A stretch of DNA of 34,772 bases, from positions 1 to 34,772 of the forward strand of contig JAEOTX010000180.1 of assembly GCA_016839605.1 (NCBI GenBank), read 5' to 3'. The notes beneath the pieces are model-generated. The model did not search any database, was not told where the DNA came from, and was given only the letters and a program-made list of their open reading frames with translations. Positions 23,010-29,703 of the stretch are shown in pieces. This DNA comes from Candidatus Thorarchaeota archaeon (lineage in GTDB: Archaea; Asgardarchaeota; Thorarchaeia; Thorarchaeales; Thorarchaeaceae). The stretch's first letter is position 1, and each line of letters starts with the position of its first letter. The translations under genes and the position numbers were made by a program.

Positions 23010-23879
23010 ATGACGGATGGTAGAGCTTTTAACTTCAAGAAACTCGGAGAAACCAGCATAGGAACGTGGTCGGTCATGTCCGAGATCTTTGAAACCGGTA
23101 ACCGACGTCCAAGGCTCGACATCAGTTATGCTGTCGAATGTGCGTCATGAGGCGTGGGTCGCATCGGTTTCTACATTAGACGCCTCGGACTGATAGATCC
23201 CACCGGAAAGGAACGACTGCTGCTCAAGAATCCTGCGGACTATAAAGGCGGAATCTGGGCGTCGTATGTCGTGGATGGGACAGTTGCTGTCGTTGAGTCG
23301 ATTGAAGCCGAAACCATCTCTGTGGCGGAACGCAGACAGGAAAAGGGTAGCCTCAGTCTGATGTTGAACCACACGCCTCAAGAATTTGAGGAACCTGTGG
23401 TCACCTTCACGCTAGACATGTGGAGCTACAACAAACCAGTCTTATTGCTCCAGCATACGACAACGAACGTCAGTTCTAGCTACGTCCAAGACCTGAAGGC
23501 CTACAGTATCTTTGACTTCGACATTGGAGGTCCGATGAGCTACAAGGACGATAAGGGCACATTTGACGATGAGAACGGACTCGTCATAGCCTATGACGAA
23601 AGCCAGCTCTCTGTGGCTATGTCCTCACGGCCAAAACCAGATGGGTGGGAGATATCATCTCCACTGAAGCTCAAAGTAGAATCAGATAATCGCGACCTGA
23701 AGAACAACCCCGAATTGGGGCCGATGGACATTGCCACCGCTCTGCAATGCAACTTAGGCGATTTACAGCCGGGTGATAGCAGAACGGTAGAAATTGTCCT
23801 CGCCTCCGCGCACGGCCTAGACGAGGTAAGAAGCCTCATTGATGCGTCATGGGGCTTTTTCAAGAAGAAAATCCGATGA
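23010..23879 (+). pseudogene. Beta-rich protein interrupted by one in-frame TGA
   Basis: Two in-frame pieces are separated only by TGA at 23148-23150. The first (46 codons, ATG 23010, GAGG 5 bases upstream) reads MTDGRAFNFKKLGETSIGTW onward. The second, usually read from GTG 23154, gives 241 residues with poor initiation context. It is rich in beta strands; FDFDIGG, DNRDL, DIATALQCNLGDLQPGDSRT and IVLASAHGLDEV resemble the N-terminal beta-sandwich domain of GH15-like glucoamylases, without any catalytic domain. That assignment is tentative. The second piece alone may be expressed, the gene may be a recent pseudogene, the UGA may be recoded, or the base may be wrong. The GC content is a little higher than in neighbours. 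Confidence 0.55.
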
Positions 23880-23915
23880 AATCTACACCTAAAGCAATGC
23901 GGTGTCGATTGAGGC

Positions 23916-23989
23916 CGGGTAGCAACCCGTGGAACGCAGCAGAAAAAAAGGAATGAGATGGGGTCACTCGTGAAGTGATCCCACTTCTC
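23916..23989. terminator. Two hairpins between convergent genes
   Basis: The gap between the plus-strand gene ending at 23879 and the minus-strand gene ending at 23997 holds CGGGT/ACCCG around an AGCA loop (23916-23929). A longer stem follows at 23955-23989, with GAGA-TGGGGTCACT paired to AGTGATCCCA-TCTC across CGTGA and a two-base bulge. An A-run at 23942-23949 gives a T-run on the minus strand. The pair may terminate transcription in both directions. Confidence 0.45.
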
Positions 23990-23996
23990 ACTCACA

Positions 23997-24380
23997 TTAC
24001 TGTTCTTCAAGGAAGTTAGCCAGCATCACAGCGGTTGCCGTGAGCTTTGCCAGCTGTCCTCTGTTTTCCATATCACCACCAGATAACAAACCCATGTCCA
24101 TTAAGGAACGGAGGTTCCATTTCACAGTACTATAGGCTACTGAAGTCCTGCGAGATACTAGGTCTGCTAACGCCGTCACTGTCAGATCATAATGCCTTAA
24201 CAGCTGTGCACTCACTCTCAGAACATGTTTCTGAGTCTCACTCATTCTCATATCTGCTAGAGATAGGAATGATGCAGCGAGGCTCTCAAAAGAAGGCTTG
24301 GCGAAAGGTTTGTGACTCTCTTGGAATACCTGGTTGGCACTAGAGAATACATTCACCTCTTTGGCGAATTTGGCACTCAC
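23997..24380 (-). CDS. Winged-helix DNA-binding protein
   Basis: A 127-residue probable transcription regulator. Residues about 45-110 form a helix-turn-helix unit: MSETQKHVLRVSAQLLRHYD, then LTVTALADLVSRRTSVAYSTVKWNLRSLMDMGLL, where the second segment has the spacing of recognition helices in MarR/ArsR/PadR-like winged helices, followed by a short wing (SGGDMENRGQLAKLT). The first 40 residues are polar and of unknown fold. There is no ligand domain, so it probably acts as a dimer with no co-effector or senses through a partner. GTG 24380 overlaps GAGGTGA; an internal start cannot be excluded. Its upstream region shares sequence blocks with that of the proteasome alpha gene. Confidence 0.8.
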   Translation of the reverse strand: MSAKFAKEVNVFSSANQVFQESHKPFAKPSFESLAASFLSLADMRMSETQKHVLRVSAQLLRHYDLTVTALADLVSRRTSVAYSTVKWNLRSLMDMGLLSGGDMENRGQLAKLTATAVMLANFLEEQ

Positions 24381-24388
24381 CTCTAGCC

Positions 24389-24497
24389 TGTAAGACCCGA
24401 CATCGATGGGCGGTGGTCGTTGATTCTACACCCATTTCGTTTTTCACCTCGTATTAAGGGTCAAATTCACGCTCTAGATATTCACACTTAAGCGTTT
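24389..24497 (-). promoter_or_regulatory. Leader/promoter blocks shared with psmA
   Basis: On the minus strand this region holds, in order, AAACGC (24492-24497), AAGTG (24485-24489), AATTTGACCC (24458-24467) and CCC-TCGA-GT-GGGTCTTACA (24389-24410), just before the winged-helix gene. The same blocks, same order and strand, lie at 28339-28389 before the proteasome alpha gene. Here about 50 extra bases sit between the last two blocks. Function unknown. Confidence 0.4.
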
Positions 24498-24531
24498 GTA
24501 GTAACCCGTTTTTGAGTAAAGAATGAGGAAG

Positions 24532-25026
24532 TCATCGCATTTCTTCTGGAATATCCAGTCCGAGAGAACCCAGTTTTGCAAATCCCTGACTATACAGACT
24601 CATGTGATGGCGAATATCTTCCTCAATTTCAGCTAGAGAGGATAGAAAGGGCACGATCTCTTCTAAGTCGCTTTTCTTGTATTCATCCATCATCGTGTGA
24701 ATAACATCACTCATTCCAAGCATTGCCCCTTGGATGACCTCGCTCAGGTCGATCATCGATTGAACAACTTCTCGTGCATCAGGGTCGGGCATATAGGGCA
24801 TGAAGTCTTCTAGTGCCACACTGGTTTCTATTGTCTTTTCAACACGACCAGGTATAATCTCATCATACATCGAATGCATCCAGCCAAGACGTTCCTCAGA
24901 TGTAAGTCCTCTGAGATTATCTAGGGAGAAATAACCTGTCCAAGGACCGAATTCGGAACTCTCATACTGAATCCAGTTGTCAAAGGCACCTAGAACTCTG
25001 TGCCAACCTTCCGCGGTTTCGGACAT
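24532..25026 (-). CDS. Hypothetical helical protein
   Basis: I do not recognise this protein. From ATG 25026 it has 164 residues, starting MSETAEGWHRVLGAFDNWIQ; ATG 25050 would add eight. It is largely alpha-helical and acidic, with a Trp/Tyr/Phe-rich N-terminus (FGPWTGYFSL), then IPGRVEKTIETSVALEDFMP, and a long helical part rich in Met (MIDLSEVIQGAMLGMSDVIH). It ends LGLDIPEEMR. No membrane segment or metal motif is seen. TTTATAA on the minus strand lies 14 bases from the upstream ATG, too close for a TATA box, but about 37 from ATG 25026, so I chose the latter. It is divergent from a nuclease-like gene. Confidence 0.72.
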   Translation of the reverse strand: MSETAEGWHRVLGAFDNWIQYESSEFGPWTGYFSLDNLRGLTSEERLGWMHSMYDEIIPGRVEKTIETSVALEDFMPYMPDPDAREVVQSMIDLSEVIQGAMLGMSDVIHTMMDEYKKSDLEEIVPFLSSLAEIEEDIRHHMSLYSQGFAKLGSLGLDIPEEMR

Positions 25027-25058
25027 TTGTTCATCCCGCAAGTCTGTCATCAACGGAG

Positions 25059-25067
25059 GTTATAAAC
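25059..25067. promoter_or_regulatory. Near-palindromic TATA element, divergent pair
   Basis: GTTATAAAC reads almost the same on both strands (GTTTATAAC). Its centre is about 28 bases before ATG 25092 on the plus strand, the exact distance for a leaderless transcript, and about 37 before ATG 25026 on the minus strand. No other TATA-like word is present between the two genes. A single TBP site may drive both. Confidence 0.5.
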
Positions 25068-25091
25068 TAGCGTGAGCTACTCAGTGATGTC

Positions 25092-25763
25092 ATGCCAGAG
25101 ATAGCCATTTTCGATTTGATGAAGATACTGCGTGAATCCAAAGAAGACAATTGCTTGAATGAAGTCGAGAACAGACTAGGTGATGTTCTGAGGGCAGTGG
25201 GAGCTCGCAAACTTGAATCTGGCATGTGGGAGATTGAGAGATCCCTGCGAATCGACCTTGCGCTCCGCGCGGTTTCAATAGGAGCAGAGATAGAACGTGT
25301 TGTCAATCTAATGACATGGAAGGACTTCGAAGGTTTTGTTGCGAATATACTGGCTGAGAACGATTACAGATGCGTAGAGAGTTTTAGAAAACGCGGCACC
25401 TCTGAAACGAAAGGAATGGAGATTGACGTCATTGGTCATAAAGGAATTGACATCATTGCGGTTGATGCCAAAATGTGGGGCAGCAGGACAGGGAAGTCCT
25501 CCGCATTGAAAACTGCCGCTGAGAAACAGAAGGAAAGAACGAAGAGGCTTTGCGAGATGTTGCCGCGCTTGTCAGAGAAAATGGGCGGTGTAGCCAGTGG
25601 TCGGTATACATTAACGCCACTCTTGGTAACTTGGATGGTGGAAGAGGTCATTATCCATGATGGAGTTCCGATAGTCCCTGTGTTCAATCTGAATTCGTTT
25701 CTTCAGGATATCGCTGTATATGAAGATATGATTGCTACTTCAACATGTGTCTATGAGGGATAA
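25092..25763 (+). CDS. PD-(D/E)XK (Mrr-like) nuclease-fold protein
   Basis: A 223-residue protein with a restriction-endonuclease-like core at about residues 74-180. MTWKDFEGFVANILAENDYRC gives the helix with Glu80; GMEIDVIGHKGIDIIAVDAKMW supplies Asp112 and the D-x-K pair Asp125/Lys127, the metal-binding and catalytic residues of PD-(D/E)XK nucleases. RKRGTSETKG precedes the Asp as in Mrr-type domains. The N-terminal about 70 residues are helical (LGDVLRAVGARKLESGMWEI). It could be a DNA repair or recombination nuclease; no methylase or helicase is adjacent, so a classic restriction system is unlikely. ATG 25092 has no ribosome site, but a TATA element lies 28 bases upstream. Confidence 0.82.
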   Translation: MPEIAIFDLMKILRESKEDNCLNEVENRLGDVLRAVGARKLESGMWEIERSLRIDLALRAVSIGAEIERVVNLMTWKDFEGFVANILAENDYRCVESFRKRGTSETKGMEIDVIGHKGIDIIAVDAKMWGSRTGKSSALKTAAEKQKERTKRLCEMLPRLSEKMGGVASGRYTLTPLLVTWMVEEVIIHDGVPIVPVFNLNSFLQDIAVYEDMIATSTCVYEG

Positions 25764-25768
25764 AGAAC

Positions 25769-26536
25769 TCAAACGCTCCAACATTGATAATTCTCAGAAT
25801 AAGATAGCTGCACTTTGTTCAGTGGATCAGCGGCAAATGCATCATTCAGCCTATCAATCGCACCTGCATCATATAGCTCAGACCAGTCAATCTCTAATCG
25901 ATTGAGATAGATGTCTGAAGGAACGCCGATATCACAGATGAAAAGGGTACCGACTTCTTGAGGCGTAGCTGCCAACAGCCCAATCTTGACAAATGCAATT
26001 GTTAGCGTAGCCATCGGTTGAATACCACTGTCACTCACACCAGTTGTGACATCAAGACCAGATGGAGCATCCAACGATATGATTCGCCTGTGAGTCTTCA
26101 TTGAATCGAACACTTGTGATGTTAAGTCGTCTTCCCTCCTTTTATAGCCATAACCAATGTAGGCATCTATGACCGTGACGTCTTCTGGTAGGCTATTTGG
26201 CATATCTTCCTCAAGCTCCACGCCTATTGATTGAAATCTCTCTAGTTGAGCCATAGGAACTGATTGAAGAGAAGGAAATCCTTTCGGGATGATAACCGTG
26301 ACATCGTAGTTCCAATTGAACAGACGCCTCGCAGCTACCAATCCTCCGCCACCGTTATTGCCAGAACCAGCTACTATGTAGAATTCTGGAGTTTGATGAT
26401 CTCTGAGAGCAACTGCGAGCCTGGCGAGAGAAAGCCCTGCATGCTCCATCATTAGTTCAATAGGAACCTTCAGTTCGCTGACCATAATACGGTCAACCTC
26501 AATCATCTGTTCTCCTGATATGCCTGGCAACCACAT
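25769..26536 (-). CDS. nnrE: NAD(P)H-hydrate epimerase, YjeF N-terminal domain
   Basis: A 255-residue stand-alone YjeF_N protein, which epimerises damaged NAD(P)HX so that the dehydratase can repair it. It shows the family start (GISGEQMIEVDRIMVSELKVP, MMEHAGLSLA), the phosphate loop GSGNNGGGGLVAARRL (57-72), VIDAYIGYGYKR, SLDAPSGLDVTTG and TIAFVKIGL. In the loop the usual GNNGGDG has Gly64 where Asp is expected. The partner kinase/dehydratase domain (NnrD), often fused in prokaryotes, is absent here. No clear ribosome site was noted at ATG 26536. The Asp-to-Gly change could weaken catalysis or mark a binding-only paralogue. Confidence 0.88.
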   Translation of the reverse strand: MWLPGISGEQMIEVDRIMVSELKVPIELMMEHAGLSLARLAVALRDHQTPEFYIVAGSGNNGGGGLVAARRLFNWNYDVTVIIPKGFPSLQSVPMAQLERFQSIGVELEEDMPNSLPEDVTVIDAYIGYGYKRREDDLTSQVFDSMKTHRRIISLDAPSGLDVTTGVSDSGIQPMATLTIAFVKIGLLAATPQEVGTLFICDIGVPSDIYLNRLEIDWSELYDAGAIDRLNDAFAADPLNKVQLSYSENYQCWSV

Positions 26537-26649
26537 GATGGATGGTTTCGTTTTTCAACACTTAGCCTTTGCCAAAACTCGGATAGGTTCATCTTTTTAT
26601 TGCTATACCGTGTCACGCCAAACGGGTTCTCAAGAAGGAGTGAATCACC

Positions 26650-27540
26650 ATGGCTCTTTTCGGGGTTATCTATCACGAGAATGTAAACAATTGGGCTACT
26701 TCAGGTCTCATCGAGGCTATAAAAGCAAAGGGACACGATGCTAAACCATTTCGACTTCCAGACGTCGCCGCAGAGCTACCCCATAGGTTTACACATCTTG
26801 AGAACGAGGACATCTCTAGCATGGATGGAGTGATGGTGAGAACCGTTGGATTTGGAAATGGTGACCAAATCACATTCAGAATCAGCTTGCTTGAGCACTT
26901 TGAGGATGCAGGCATCTATGTGATGAATCCAGCCTATTCGTTTAGGAGAGCCAAGGATAAGTACGCGACATTAACTGCACTTCACAAAGCAGGAATTCGT
27001 GTGCCGAGAACGTTCATTGGAGAGAACCTAGAGGCAGCTATAGACTTTGCAGATGAAGTTGGAGATGTCGTCATCAAGCCGTTAATCGGTGCAAGAGGGC
27101 TTGGATCAATTCGGGCTCAGAATAAGGAATTGAATTATCGCGCAATGAAATTCATCCATCAACTAGGACAAGTGCTCTACGTGCAAGAGATGATACCCAA
27201 GCCAGATCGTGACATACGCGCGTTCGTAATAGGAAACCAACTAGTTGGAGCAATGTACAGATATCTCCCAGAGGGTCACGATGATGAATGGAGGACCAAC
27301 GTTCATGGTGGGGGACGCGCAGAAATTGCAGAACTCGACACAGAATATACAGAGTGTGCAATCAAGACTGCGGAAACATTGAAGCTCGACTACACAGGAG
27401 TAGACATCCTCGAATCGCCTGATGGCCCGTGTGTTATAGAAGCAAACGCTGCTCCCTCATGGAGTGCCTTATCTCGAGTCACGGGAAGAAATATCGCTGA
27501 ACTCATAATTGACAAGCTGATTGAACAGGCTCGGGTCTAG
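26650..27540 (+). CDS. RimK-family ATP-grasp ligase
   Basis: A 296-residue ATP-grasp enzyme of the RimK/LysX/MptN/CofF group, which forms amide bonds, often adding glutamate to a carboxyl group. A pre-ATP-grasp domain (about 1-100; FGVIYHENVNNWATSGLIEA) is followed by RRAKDKYATLTALHKAGIRVPRTF, DVVIKPLIGARGLGSIR (the ATP-binding loop), LYVQEMIPKPDRDIRAFVIG, and the Mg-binding C-terminus GVDILESPDGPCVIEANAAPSW. The NAAPSW replaces the 'NxNPxP' common in LysX-type ligases and resembles archaeal MptN-like proteins, which modify tetrahydromethanopterin; the substrate is not certain. AAGGAG lies about 11 bases before ATG 26650. An MtrH-like gene further on would fit a pterin role, but the genes are far apart. 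Confidence 0.9.
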   Translation: MALFGVIYHENVNNWATSGLIEAIKAKGHDAKPFRLPDVAAELPHRFTHLENEDISSMDGVMVRTVGFGNGDQITFRISLLEHFEDAGIYVMNPAYSFRRAKDKYATLTALHKAGIRVPRTFIGENLEAAIDFADEVGDVVIKPLIGARGLGSIRAQNKELNYRAMKFIHQLGQVLYVQEMIPKPDRDIRAFVIGNQLVGAMYRYLPEGHDDEWRTNVHGGGRAEIAELDTEYTECAIKTAETLKLDYTGVDILESPDGPCVIEANAAPSWSALSRVTGRNIAELIIDKLIEQARV

Positions 27541-27558
27541 GGTGAGTTGAGGAGAGAA

Positions 27559-28317
27559 TTATTCCTCCGACGCGATGGGTTTGAGAGCTGCTTCAATTTC
27601 ATCTAATTTCAGAGGTTTGAAGATTCGTTCCTTGACATCGATCTTGCCAATCTCTACTCTTCGGGCCCGCTCCTCTGGTTTCAGTGATGCTATTTCACCA
27701 CTCTTCATGAGTCCCTTGAGGGCCAGTTCAGTAGCTTTAGCTAGATTCAGCTTTTCGTATTCTTCTTCCTTTAGTTTCTCCAGAAAGAATTCACGAACAT
27801 CATCAGATTCCCTTCCAATAGCTGCAGCCTTCCAACCCCAAAAGGAGCCTGAAGGATCTGTGGTATAGAGCTGAGGACCATCGTGGTCGACTCCCCCAAC
27901 TAGAAGCGACACACCAAAGGGGCGTACACCACCATATTGGGTATGCATCTGTTTTGTGTCACAAATGTTGACGACAAGTGACTGGATCGAGATGGGTTCA
28001 TCATAGCTTAGACGGTTAATCTGAGCCTGTACTCTCGCCTGGTCGATTAGCTTCCTGGCATCAGCATGCAATCCAGCAATAGCTGTACCCACATGGTCGT
28101 CGATAAGCAGGATTTTCTTGAGTGTATCAAGATCAACAAGTATGTGCGGAGAGCGCTTCTCTCCGGCTAGCACTACACCATCCTCAGCCTTAACTCCGAC
28201 AGCCAGAGGCCCGTGACGGACAGCCTCAGTTGCATATTCGACCTGATATAGACGGCCTTCGGGGCTAAATACCGTAATTGCGCGGTCATAACCCATACTC
28301 TGTGTGGGACCAAACAT
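27559..28317 (-). CDS. psmA: Proteasome alpha subunit
   Basis: A 252-residue archaeal 20S proteasome alpha subunit, which forms the outer rings of the barrel and gates entry. The diagnostic signature is present near the N-terminus: MGYDRAITVFSPEGRLYQVEYATEAV, followed by GPLAVGVKAEDGVVLAGEKR, and MHTQYGGVRPFGVSLLVGG in the core. The Lys in KRSPHIL corresponds to the pocket Lys that binds HbYX tails of PAN-type ATPases. ATG 28317 gives the usual N-terminus; a TTG at 28335 would add six residues and overlaps the GGAG ribosome site, so I reject it. The beta subunit is not in the window. The TATA-like TTTTAAAC lies about 70 bases upstream. Confidence 0.97.
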   Translation of the reverse strand: MFGPTQSMGYDRAITVFSPEGRLYQVEYATEAVRHGPLAVGVKAEDGVVLAGEKRSPHILVDLDTLKKILLIDDHVGTAIAGLHADARKLIDQARVQAQINRLSYDEPISIQSLVVNICDTKQMHTQYGGVRPFGVSLLVGGVDHDGPQLYTTDPSGSFWGWKAAAIGRESDDVREFFLEKLKEEEYEKLNLAKATELALKGLMKSGEIASLKPEERARRVEIGKIDVKERIFKPLKLDEIEAALKPIASEE

Positions 28318-28338
28318 GCTATGATAACACTCCAATTA

Positions 28339-28393
28339 TGTAAGACCCAACTCGACGGGGGTCAAATTAGAATCACTTGAGAGGCGTTTAAAA
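28339..28393 (-). promoter_or_regulatory. psmA promoter and leader
   Basis: On the minus strand TTTTAAAC (28386-28393) is a good TATA element and predicts a start near 28363. The leader would then begin with GACCCCCGTCGAGTTGGGTC (28344-28363), whose GACCC/GGGTC ends can pair. Its blocks AATTTGACCC and GGGTCTTACA recur before the winged-helix gene at 24389-24467. Confidence 0.5.
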
Positions 28394-28434
28394 GCTTGTC
28401 TGTGTGTTTGTTCTTGGAGACCCTTGTATGAGGC

Positions 28435-29127
28435 TTATCTCCACTCAAGTCGTACATCAATTCCAGCAGGCACGTTGTCCTTCACGCTCTCAATCTCAGA
28501 AATATCCGGGACCTTGAGGTGCGCCTTTTCAGATGGTCTAACACCTGCAGAAGCTACGTAGTTTTGGATTACATACTCACCTTGAAATCCCATGCCTTCA
28601 AGAACCAGCATTATTGTAGAGATGTCCGAAGGCGAGAGGAGACTCCTCGTGAAAGTAGTCCGAGGCCAGAATGCCACTTCTGAGGATAACAGGAGTTTCA
28701 TTGATTCCACTATCTGATTCCATGGATTAGTCGAGGTTCTACTGATGCGGAGATAGGTCTCAGATGGTGCTTTTATGTCAAACCAGACTGAGTCCAGAAA
28801 AGGAAGACATTTCTCGAGAACGGAGGGGACCGAGCCCTGCGTGTTCAGATTCACATGCAAACCAGTGGATTTGAGAGCTCTAAGCAAATCAGGCAGATCT
28901 CCATGAATCGTTGGCTCGCCGCCTGTTATGCAAAACCCATCCACAAGATTTCCAGTTGATCTCTCAACTATGTCTTGAATAGCCATCTCGGTTCCAGATA
29001 TGCGCGGAATGATCTCAGCGTTTTGACAATATGGACAATCAAAGTTACAACCACCAGTGAAAATGACCGTGACTGGTATCCCTGGGACATCCACCAGGCT
29101 AATGTCGATAATTGACGCTATTCGCAT
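28435..29127 (-). CDS. Radical SAM protein, anaerobic NrdG-like activase
   Basis: A 230-residue radical SAM enzyme of the NrdG-like activating type. GGCNFDCPYCQNAEI carries the 4Fe-4S motif CxxxCxxC (Cys27, 31, 34), followed by DGFCITGGEPTIHGDLPDLL (GGEP, SAM binding), LHVNLNTQGS and DIKAPSETY. This matches enzymes annotated 'anaerobic ribonucleoside-triphosphate reductase activating protein', which place a glycyl radical on a partner. No glycyl radical enzyme is in the window, so the target is unknown. The frame stays open to 29280, but the extra residues are rich in His, Trp and Arg and look non-coding; ATG 29127 begins right at the family's opening strand. The upstream gap holds two small inverted repeats. 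Confidence 0.9.
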   Translation of the reverse strand: MRIASIIDISLVDVPGIPVTVIFTGGCNFDCPYCQNAEIIPRISGTEMAIQDIVERSTGNLVDGFCITGGEPTIHGDLPDLLRALKSTGLHVNLNTQGSVPSVLEKCLPFLDSVWFDIKAPSETYLRISRTSTNPWNQIVESMKLLLSSEVAFWPRTTFTRSLLSPSDISTIMLVLEGMGFQGEYVIQNYVASAGVRPSEKAHLKVPDISEIESVKDNVPAGIDVRLEWR

Positions 29128-29302
29128 GAAAAATGTCCAGCCTCTGCAGTGGAATTGCGAATGACGGATATAACTTCCCCTATAGACGAGTGAGTATTCA
29201 GGAGAGAATACATGCTCTTTTCTTGTTAGCACACACCGATTCCATGCTCTGTGATGCCATGCTATGAGTATGCATGGCACCTAAGAACATGTATTCAACA
29301 CC

Positions 29303-29346
29303 GTCTCATTTCTAGTGAGACTATTCGAATTAGAGCAAAATAGCTC
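29303..29346. repeat. Two small inverted repeats in a divergent gap
   Basis: GTCTCA (29303-29308) pairs with TGAGAC (29316-29321), and GAGC (29333-29336) pairs with GCTC (29343-29346). They lie between the NrdG-like gene (minus) and the small basic gene (plus). They could be regulator sites; the second is short enough to be chance. Confidence 0.3.
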
Positions 29347-29417
29347 GAAATCTCGAAGGATGTTACTATAACCTTTAAGAAGAACTATTAGGTCATCATA
29401 AGCGGGGACTGTGTGCA

Positions 29418-29687
29418 ATGGCGAGTCAGAGTATCAGACGAGATGCAATAATCCAGAGCACTCTTTTTCACATTCAACTGAAACAGTGCCAGTATATCGA
29501 TGACTTTCCCGAAGCAGTTGCAGATGTGTTTGAGAAGAATGTCTATCGAGGCAGACTGAAGAAGTATCAGGATTTAAAGAGGAAGCTGTACCGAATCAGC
29601 ACTAGTTTCTTTGATGTCAACAAGGGTATTAAGAAGAAAGACTTCTTCGAGTCACTCTACAACAGAATAAAGCGTCGAGTCAACTAG
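29418..29687 (+). CDS. Small basic helical protein
   Basis: An 89-residue protein of unknown family. It is strongly basic (KNVYRGRLKKYQDLKRKLYR; NKGIKKKDFFESLYNRIKRR) and probably all-helical, with no membrane segment or cysteine cluster. Its charge suggests nucleic-acid binding. ATG 29418 is preceded by AGCGGGGA, a weak ribosome site, and by ACCTTTAAGA about 42 bases upstream, a candidate TATA element. It stands alone between divergent and convergent neighbours; the histidine kinase gene ends 16 bases beyond it on the other strand. A link to that kinase cannot be shown. Confidence 0.65.
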   Translation: MASQSIRRDAIIQSTLFHIQLKQCQYIDDFPEAVADVFEKNVYRGRLKKYQDLKRKLYRISTSFFDVNKGIKKKDFFESLYNRIKRRVN

Positions 29688-29703
29688 ATTCGTACTGTTT
29701 GAA

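Noticed and set aside
23880..23990. Archaeal SECIS element supporting UGA as selenocysteine
   Set aside because: Hairpins are present but I could not fit the conserved GAA/A internal loop with confidence; they work equally well as terminators.
27541..28434. tRNA-like pairing around the psmA leader (GACCC ... GGGTC)
   Set aside because: No acceptor stem, TTC loop or anticodon arm can be built around it.
29128..29280. N-terminal extension of the NrdG-like protein
   Set aside because: The 51 extra residues are His/Trp/Arg-rich and unlike the family, whose first strand begins at ATG 29127.
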